A stretch of DNA of 64,000 nucleotides from Sternotherus odoratus (taxonomy: Eukaryota; Chordata; Testudines; Kinosternidae), in assembly GCA_032164245.1 (NCBI GenBank), contig JAVMKO010000002.1, forward strand, positions 180,116,920 through 180,180,919. Reading direction: 5' to 3'. Shown here in pieces: positions 56,056 to 64,000 of the stretch (its first letter is position 1; each line of letters begins with the position of its first letter). The notes below the pieces were generated by a model that was not told the origin of the DNA, did no database searches, and worked only from the letters and a program-made list of their open reading frames with translations. Made by a program: the position numbers and the translations under genes.

Positions 56056-58100
56056 TCTGCAATGCAGATATGTAAAAGTCAGCAAGAGTATTTACAATAC
56101 CTACCAGCTGCTCTACTGATGAGAATCTTAATAAAAGACCCGATTCTCATCTCTGGTAGTAGCTCCACAGAAGTCCATGTTGTTACAGAGTGTAAAACTT
56201 GTGTAAGTGAAAGGAGGCACCGGCTCAAGACATTTCTTCTTTAAGCCCCAACCCTGCCTTGAGCTCTGCCCCATATGCTTGTGTGGTTCTCTGTGCATTA
56301 GTGGGCCTCTTACGGTAAGACAAGGATCTCCCTTCCTGTTTTACAGGAAGCATCTGGCATACTTGTGAAACAAGTTAGCTGTTCAGAAAACACCAGCAAC
56401 AATAGTGTACAACGCAGAGAGATACAAATGGCATTTTCTATTCTAGAATAGTGACTGGCAACAAAGCATTCACTATTACAATATTCCCTCATAGGAAATG
56501 CTGATTTGGACTAGGCCACATTGATCCCCTGCCCAAGAAAATCTGCAATAAACTGTGCACCAGCATTACAAATTAGGCCCCCAGGATTCCTAATCATAAG
56601 GAGCTGGCTCTTTATCTCATCTAAACTATATAATTAATTTAAAACAATGGTGGCTTCTTGAACTGTCAGGTGGTTAGTCTAACTCAGATCCTCAAAAGTA
56701 TTTAGGTATGTAACTCCCATTGAAATAAATGGGAACTAGACACAAATGCTTTTGAGGCTTTGGGCCATTGTGCTCACAATGATTCTCCCATGTCCTTTCC
56801 TAGCACCATTCAAGAGGGAAGACTACAACCTTAGCCATGCCCAAGACTGGTATGCAGCCTGTCACTCCTATATTAGGATATAGATATAATAGAATGTCCT
56901 CCAGTATGGAACAGAGAATAAACAATACACAATAGTTGAAAAGCCAAAAACTGATGTTGGTATTTAGCAATAGAGAAAACAGAATTTTACATGTGTTTTG
57001 ATTTTTAAACATCAAATGACTGAGAAATGAAATCAATGGAAGTTAGGCACCTATATATCTTTGAGGATCTGGGCCGTATGTCCCAGTTCAAGAAAATATT
57101 TAAACACATGCTAAGTCCAGCTCTGATTAGGACAGAATTTAAGCACATACAGTACTTAAACACTGTCCTAAATAGGGATGTTTTCGTGAACTGAGGCCTT
57201 AAAATCTGACCTCCTCAGATTTCCTGTCTCTACAATGGAGTTATTAAAGATCTGTGAAGTACGTTAAGATCTACATCAAAAATTACCATCTAAATGTCAA
57301 GTATTAGTACCAGATCATGAGCCTGCTGATTTTTCCTTTTAAATAGCAAGTTTTCTTGGAAGGCATTCCCATTCTCTTTTTCAGCACTCTGATTTCAGGG
57401 CATGTTTCAGATTATACCATATTAATTAATGTGAGTGTATGGAAGTTACTTTTCTTTAATCTTTTAAAAGGACCCAAACCAAAAGTTCTCAGATTTGCTC
57501 CACATCCATGTATAATGAGGCTGCAGAAGTTTGAGTAAAAACACTGTGTAAAAATACCAGAGAGTGCAATCCACCTCAGCTTTGCCATGTGGATAATATT
57601 AGTACTGTCCCAAACAAATCAAAGGAGTAAATTCATCTTCTCTGGGCCTAATCCACAGCCCACTGAAGTCAGTGGAATGATGGTCATTGACCACGACGGG
57701 CTTGGGATCAGGCCTTATATTTCCAAAGAGATTTACAATAATGGTATTGACTTCACACTGTTCAAAATGGTGTTTGCGCTGCAGCAGACTGCATCCCAGC
57801 ATGGGCATTGCTGTCAGCAAGATTTAAAATGCATTGCTCAGTGAGAGTGAAAAAGTAAAAAGGATGAAAAGATTTTGTTAGAATCTCCAGCACCAATGAT
57901 TGTTGAGGCATAAGAACAACACGGTCTAGCCAGTGCTTGCTACACAAAACCTACTGCACTTTCTTTGAGATTTAAAGGCTTTGCGAAGCAGGTCAGTGGA
58001 GATGGAGGTCAGTTTGAGTGGCAAAAATCTTTGAGATAGAATCACAGGATCTTTTGCGTTGTGAGTGGATTCAGACCTAGAATACAAAGTGACTGTTTTA
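56056..58100. other. No gene seen; short palindromic motifs
   Basis: AT-rich intergenic DNA. Holds the motifs at 56689-56765 (GATCCTCAAAAGTATTTAGG ... TTTTGAGGCTTTGGGCC) and 57036-57075 (TAGGCACCTATATATCTTTG AGGATCTGGGCC), and a palindrome at 57645-57715 (GGGCCTAATCCACAGCCCAC ... GGGATCAGGCC). Confidence 0.5.
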
Positions 58101-58466
58101 GGGCTTGTCTCCACTTACCGGGGGATCGACGTGCAGCAATTGATCCACCAGAAGTCAATTTAGCAGGTCTAGTTAAGATCCACTAAATGAACCACTGATC
58201 GCTCTCCCGTCAACTCCATGCAACGAGAAGCATAAGGTAAGTCAATGGGAGAGTTTCTCCCGTTGACTCAGCATGGTGTAGACACCACAAGAAGTTGATC
58301 TATGCTGGAGTTGCATAATTTAGTTTGACTTAGCCCAGTAGTGTAGACTTGTCCTCAGTCAATGGGAGAGTGATCGGCGGTCGATTTAGCGGGTCTAAAA
58401 CCTGCTAAAGCGACTCCTGGTGGATCAATCACCACTCATCGATCCCCTGTAAGTGGAGACAAGCCC
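58101..58466. mobile_element. Harbinger-type MITE with long inverted repeats
   Basis: GGGCTTGTCTCCACTTACCG at the left and its complement ending GTAAGTGGAGACAAGCCC at the right, with pairing extended inward through ATCGAC, TGATCCACCAG and GTCTA blocks for roughly 100 bp. TTA and TAA flank it. No coding capacity. Confidence 0.8.
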
Positions 58467-59084
58467 TAACAGCAGACATAGTTATTCGTGTATGTGAGTG
58501 GTTTTCCTGTGTGTATATAAGAACGCAGCAGTGAAAACCTTAGAAAAATCATGCTTTTTTCTTACTCTGCTGAACAGTTGAGTGCAGCACATTCTTCTAT
58601 CTGCATTGTAATTGTGGAAGGCTCTTTCCAACTAGCACCAGAATGTTTGGGTCATATGTTGTATCATACCAATCTCACATTACCAGATCAAATGACTATA
58701 GTATACTGATGAGTCCTGCAGAGTTAAATGTATTCATGGTTGGACACCTGGCCATGGTAATGCCTACTCCATTTCTAAAACCATTCATTCTGGTCATATT
58801 GATATGAAAATTTGAAGATTAGGTGGGAGGTTTGGCATGTTTACTGGCCTGTGAACATCCAGAGCACACATCAATCTCATAGCTATTGCACAGCAGTGCT
58901 GGTGCTGGAATGCTAGGGTGAAAGAAACAGAAAGTTTTGCATACTGTAATACATCCATCAAAGCAAGAAAAGGATTTGAGCTGGATTTTTCCAAAGGAAT
59001 GCAATGGAGATACGCTGAAATTTTGAGCTTTATTTTTCTTAGGGGATCTCTTAATAGGTATATTTTAAGAAAGAGTAGTATGGT
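58467..59084. other. No gene seen
   Basis: AT-rich intergenic DNA. Confidence 0.4.
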
Positions 59085-59262
59085 TTTCCAGGAGCTGGGC
59101 ATGGGAGACAGGAAATGGATCACTTGATGTTTACCTTTTCTGTTCATTCCTTCTGAAGCACCAGACCACTAAACTGTTGTGGCATTGGCCACTGTTGGAA
59201 GACAGGATACTGGGCTAGATGGACCATTGGTCTGACCCAGTGTGGCCGTTAATATGGTTTAA
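59085..59262 (+). mobile_element. CR1 3'-end fragment
   Basis: Contains GGCATTGGCCACTGTTGGAA GACAGGATACTGGGCTAGAT GGACC and GGTCTGACCCAGTGTGGCCG, matching the CR1 3' UTR at 13250-13320. Confidence 0.85.
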
Positions 59263-59319
59263 TGGACTGAACACAACCCTGACAACCAAGAACTTTCTAA
59301 TCTAAGATGTGAAATAGAT

Positions 59320-59425
59320 TTTTTTCCCTGTGGCCTTGGGCAAGTCATTTAATGTCTCTGTGCCTGTTTCCTCATCTGTAAATGATTGTTGATTATAGTG
59401 CTGGAGGAATGCTAGGCACACTACA
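59320..59425 (+). mobile_element. MIR-type SINE fragment
   Basis: CCTTGGGCAAGTCATTTAAT, CTGTGCCTGTTTCCTCATCT GTAAA: the MIR core region, diverged. Confidence 0.75.
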
Positions 59426-60228
59426 ATTACTATGCATTATTTTCTTAGTTCACAGGGTTTGAGAAGGCTCAGATTACATTTGCCACGTGGTATACAAGTG
59501 CTAAGTTTTATTATTGTATATACAAGCATGAGATCAAATCCTGATGTCCTGACCCAGTTTTTACCAAGGCCTTTTAGTGTTATGCAGGAACTGTACAAAG
59601 CAAGTATAAAAAAAAAGAAGAAGAAAAAACAAGAATGGCATTGTGCCTATCAGCACACAAAGAAGAAAAATCCCAAACATGCCTGGAATATTGTTCCTTC
59701 TGGGTCCAGATTCAGCCCTTGAAATTTAAACAGTGAACTCCACATTTCAAACCAAACCAGAGTCTGAAGATGTAATGAATTTGCTCCCTGTCCAGTATTA
59801 CATGAAGGCAGATGTTGGTGTGTAAAAGGTCATTTAATACACACTTCTGCCTCTGGAAAGTATTGGAGAGACACTTAATACACAGGATTAAGTACATGCA
59901 GAGCTATGAGATCATTGCACAGGGGAGTATGACTGGATAGAGTTAAATTAGGGTCTCCGTCTTTCCAAAGCAGCATGTGCATTGCCATCAGCCTGAAAGT
60001 GGAATTCAATCCAGAATGCAGTTTTCTCATACTAAATCACCATTGGTGTGTATCATACTATGTAGATTACTTATGGCTTTTGTCTATTTCTGAATCGTGA
60101 GCAATAGTTGGATGCAAAGCCCATTGTGACAGATAAGACAATTTCCTGAAATATCTTGGACAAACCTTGTTGAATTACATTTAACTACTTTAGAAGTTCA
60201 CTGTATTAAAATGCAAATGTTGACTATT
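59426..60228. other. No gene seen
   Basis: AT-rich intergenic DNA. Confidence 0.4.
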
Positions 60229-60238
60229 ATTGTAGGAC

Positions 60239-60436
60239 TGACAAAGAGTCCTGTGGCACCTTAAAGACTAACTAAAGTATTGAAGCATAAGCTTTCGTGG
60301 GCTAATACCCACTTTGGCGGATGCATGCAGTGGAGCCCACGAAAGCTTATGCTTCAATACTTTAGTTAGTCTTTAAGGTGCCACAGGGCTCTTTGTCACT
60401 TCTGCAATTCCAGACTAACACGGCTACCTCTCTGAC
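60239..60436 (-). mobile_element. Foldback SINE-like repeat, copy D
   Basis: Left arm CTGACAAAGAGTCCTGTGGC to GCATGCAGTGGA, then the inverted arm GCCCACGAAAGC to GCTCTTTGTCA and the head (minus: GGTAGCCGTGTTAGTCTGG). The 10-bp duplication TATTGTAGGA lies at 60229-60238 and 60437-60446. Confidence 0.87.
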
Positions 60437-60539
60437 TATTGTAGGATTGTATATTACATCTCTAGGAGGAATACATGCCTAATGTAAACCCTGGGAAGTG
60501 TTAAGAGCTTCATAAGACTATTAGAAACAGTGTCTTCAG

Positions 60540-61275
60540 CCTTTTTAAGCTTTTTCCTGAGAAGAGGACCTGTCTGCTGATCACCTGTTACATGAGGACA
60601 AGATCAGAGGCCCAAATTGTATAAAGGAGGGACCCTCAAATCATGAGGGAACTCTCAGATTCACAGGGGCGCTGGTTCTGAGCTAACAGCTGTCATGAAC
60701 TTGGATCATAGCAAAACCCCTTGGTGGGGTTTGAAGGTCTGATCACTCACCAGAGCCCTTGTTGGAGTTGAGATGGTCACTGATAATCCTGTTAGCACAT
60801 GTGTAGGTTCTTGATTGTTTTCATATGTTTTATGTGGAATGGTTTCACCTTAACAATGTATATGCTTGCTTAGGAAGAGCTGTGTGCTAAGTTGTAACTG
60901 TGGGTAATTACGCTGTTCAACAGCCTTCAAAGAGTAAGCAAAGCACAGACCCTGGGTGTTTAGGCAGTCTGTCTTGCTGGAGATATCACATTGTAGGCAT
61001 GGAGAAGCCTCATTCAGGAGGAAGAGATGTGGATCTCTACCCAAGAGAGATGACAGCTGAGGAGCTGAGTGCCCAGGGTGGGTGCCCTTGCTGAATGCAG
61101 TTGCCCCAAACTGTGACAGATGGTTTAAAAGAGAAGTTGGAATTTTTCAGCTGGAACTCCAGTGGAATTCATCTAGGTCACTCACAAATCCTCAAATATT
61201 ACAACATTCCCCACCACACACCACTGCCTCCCAAGCATTTCAAGTGGGGTATGTGACAAATGGATATTGTCACAC
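60540..61275 (+). repeat. Possible LTR-type repeat
   Basis: Leader-like stretch with TCACCTGTTACATGAGGACA, GTATAAAGGAGGGACC (TATA-like, about 60619) and a TGTCACA end near 61268. Similar in style to the confirmed solo LTR but no target duplication found. Confidence 0.35.
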
Positions 61276-62629
61276 ACTGTTATTTATAGATTGATGAAAT
61301 TGTACTTCTGGGGCTCTACAGACTTTTTAAAAGACAAGCCCTGGCCCTCAGAAATTCACAATCAAAGAGCCTGACCCTCTGAGGTGCTGATCACCAGTTT
61401 CAACCATAACTGAATCCCCCTCATGGCTTGATTCTGCTCCCATTGGAGTCGGCGCCAAACCTTCCCCTCTTTCAGTGAGGGAGGAGGGGAAGGGATTGTG
61501 GGATCATGCTTTCAGGGCACTGTTCCCAAGCTCTTTGCTTGGGAAAGGGCTGCAGAAGATAAGTTACCACTGGGCATTCTGGCTCTCATCAGGAGTCAAA
61601 AGACACAATCAAAGAGCTTAAGGCCAGACCATCTAGTCTGACCTCCTGTGTATCACAGACTACCAGCACCACCCAGCACCCACTCACTAAACCCAACATC
61701 CAGCCTTAGACCAAAGTATTACAGCCCTCAGGAGAATAAACTGTAGACTGTAAGTCTATTGAGTACCATTAAGCAGAGAACAAGAGGTAATGTGGTACAC
61801 TCTTGCTTCATCCCCTTTCACTCTTCCCTTCCTTCATATAAAATGAGGGAGAAAAAGGAGAGGTAACTGGAGAGGAAATAAAAAAGGGGGAGTCTAGATA
61901 AAGAGAAGAGAGAGTGGATTTGTTGGGAAAGAGTGGGAAGTAAATATGAGGAGAATGTGAGTTAATGAGAAGGGGAAGAGAGTTAGGAGCAGGAAGGAGA
62001 AAAAAATAAAAATACATTCTTAGGGATGAGAAAGTCACAATATCAACCACTTCATTACTTCAGGAATAAAAACTCCATAAGGGAGAGAGTTCCCATGTTT
62101 AGTTATAAAGATACTAAGACACAACGCTTAGCAAACCTAATAGATTTAGGGTTTCCATTTTATACCAGTATAAATTTAACGTTATGCCTGCTGCATTGTG
62201 CAAAAAATAGTTCAGACCCTCAGTCAATGGAGCTATCGATGCTAATTTACAACAACTCAGGATCTGTCTCTCATTAGTTATTCCAGATTGGAGTTCTCAA
62301 AAATTTGACATCTGACACAATAGGACATACAAGAAATGAAGCAAAGCAGCACTAGTATCTTTTACAGGATTTGCTGAGGTTTATATATTTAATAGGGCTG
62401 GACTTGGTGAATTGACTTGGATCCTGCTAGAGAACTTCCACAGCATTGCTTTTTCCTCTTCCTGCTATTTGGGCTGGCATGCCTGTGAAATTAAGACAAT
62501 CTCCCTTAGTGCAATATACAATATAAGGCGGCATTGGGTTTCTAATAGATCCTATGGAATTGAAAGCAAAGTAAGAACAGATATTTACAAAGGAGTGATC
62601 TATACAAAGGAAAACAAGGACAACCTGAG
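61276..62629. other. No gene seen; SINE tail at about 61618-61665
   Basis: Intergenic DNA. TAAGGCCAGACCATCTAGTC TGACCTCCTG is the reverse complement of a tortoise-SINE/CR1 tail. A purine-rich tract (GAGAAAAAGGAG-like) occupies about 61840-62010. Confidence 0.5.
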
Positions 62630-64000
62630 AATCATAGATCAGTCAGCTTGAATTTGGTACCTTTGGCACAAATATGGAGCAATAGAGAATGCAGCAAACA
62701 ATCAAACAATTTGTAAGCACCTAGAAGATATGAAGATAAGTAACAGTAAACATGGATTTGTCAAGAGCATATTATGCCAAACCAACCTAATATTCTTCTT
62801 TGACTGAGTAATAAACCTTGTGGAGGATGGGAGAAAAGAGTAGATGTGATATATCTAGGCTTTAGGAAGGCTTCTGATACTGTCTAACAATATCTTATCA
62901 TAAGCAAACTAAGGAAATATAGCCTATATGAACCTACTATGAGATGGGTGCACAAGTGCTTGGAAAACCATACCCAGGGAGTAGTTATCACTGGTTCAAA
63001 CTGGAAGGGCATACTGACTTGGGTCCTCCAGGAATCTGTAATGGATCTGGTTCTATTCAATAACTTCAAAATGATTTGGATAATGACATGGAGTCAGAGT
63101 ACACTTAGAAAGTTTGGGGATAATACCAAGCTGGGAGGGGTTGCAAGTGCTTTGGAGGATAGGATTAGAATTCAAAATGATCTGGACAAACTGGAAAAAC
63201 CAGTCTGCTATAACTAGGATGAAAGTCAATAAAGCAATATGCAAAGTACTGCATGCAGGAAGGAATAATTAGTCACACAAATAAAAAGTGAGAAATGAGT
63301 GCCTAAGATCCAGTGCTGCAGAAAAGCATCTGGGTGTTGTAGTGGATCACAAACTAAATATGAGTCAACAATGTAACACTGTTGCAATGAAAGCGAACAT
63401 CATTCTGGGCCGTTTTAAGAGGGGAGTGTAGTATAATCAAGGGAGGAGAAGTAATTCTTCCATTCTACTCATCATTGATCAGGCGTCAGCTGGAGTACTG
63501 TGTCCAATTCTGGGCACAACGCTTTGGGAAAGATGTGGAGAAATTGGAGAAAGTTCAGAGGAGAGCAACCAAAATGATTAAAGATCTAGAAAACATGACC
63601 CGTGAGAAAAAAGTGGGGGAAAAAATGGCTTTGTTAAATCTGGAGAAGAGAAAACTGAGATGGGACATGTTTCAAGTACATAAAAGCCTGTTTTAAAAAG
63701 GTTAGTAAATTATTCTCCTTATCCACTGAGGATAGGGCAAGAAATAACAGGCTTAAATTGCAACAAGAGAGATATGGGTTAGACATTAGGAAAAAGCTTC
63801 CTGTCACGGTAGTTAAGAACTGGAACTAATTACGTAAGGAGGATGTAGAATCCCCATCATTGGAGATTTTTAAGGGCAGGTTCGGCAAACACCTCGTCAG
63901 GGATGGGTCTAGATAATACTTAGCCAAGCCTCAGTGTGGGGGTCTGGACTAGATGACTTACTGAGATCCCTTCCAGTTCAACATTTCTATGATTCCATGA
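62630..64000 (+). mobile_element. Decayed CR1 LINE, 3' part, cut by window end
   Basis: Starts with AGAATCATAGATCAGTCAGC (RT region), shows VLQESVMDL (RT), FGDNTKLGG in place of the FADDTK motif, then RRQLEYCVQFWA, KVQRRATKMI and LNLEKRKLRWDM of the ORF2 C-terminal part, and a tail GGACTAGATGACTTACTGAG ATCCCTTCCA with ATGATT-type units at the window edge. Many stops and shifts. It belongs to an older subfamily than 8769-13340, with a different 3' end. Confidence 0.87.

Noticed and set aside
31000..64000. Exons of the next upstream gene (VWDE by known synteny)
   Set aside because: I saw no exon with conserved cysteine-rich or von Willebrand-type sequence and splice sites; the distance may be too great.

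Overview
The window is nuclear DNA of an amniote and most likely of a hidden-necked (cryptodiran) turtle. The repeat landscape points there: abundant CR1 LINEs, including one almost complete copy, tRNA-derived SINEs of the tortoise/Cry type, many hAT-, Harbinger- and pogo/Tigger-type non-autonomous DNA transposons, old MIR fragments, and a Gmr1-like Ty3/gypsy retrotransposon. The species call is inference from repeat content. No prokaryotic, CRISPR, rRNA or intact tRNA feature was seen.

The only host gene I can support is the 5' part of SCIN (scinderin/adseverin, a gelsolin-family actin-severing protein) on the minus strand. Exon 1 (30517-30715, with the ATG), exon 2 (19101-19255) and exon 3 (16496-16657) have consensus splice sites and join in frame to give 172 residues. 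A TATA box and a CCAAT box lie 130-155 bp upstream of the ATG in a GC-rich island. The remaining exons are not visible, so 1-16495 is read as intron 3 and 30900-64000 as upstream intergenic DNA.

Layout. 1-403: two abutting pogo/Tigger-type elements. 3047-3350: foldback repeat. 3675-4545: decayed CR1. 4806-6300: wrecked PIF/Harbinger element with transposase and Myb/SANT-like relics. 8769-13340: near-full-length CR1 with intact ORF1 and broken ORF2. 13395-14512: Tigger-type element swollen by a GC-rich tandem array. 16496-30715: SCIN exons 3 to 1 with repeat-rich introns, including a solo LTR nested in a SINE-like repeat (21248-22506) and a Harbinger-type element carrying GC-rich palindromic units (27440-28314). 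31345-32740: LTR-like repeat. 33757-39750: Gmr1-like LTR retrotransposon with exact 5-bp target duplication. 40008-42148: antisense CR1 fragment with a nested foldback repeat. 43040-43960: young CR1 3' end. 44000-62600: sparse DNA with MIR, hAT and Harbinger MITEs and a U4 snRNA pseudogene. 62630-64000: decayed CR1.

The most notable items are the Gmr1-like element (SCAN-like Gag, integrase upstream of reverse transcriptase, LTRs differing by five 40-bp units) and a family of foldback repeats whose copies carry 10-13-bp target duplications and share nearly the same inner terminus.
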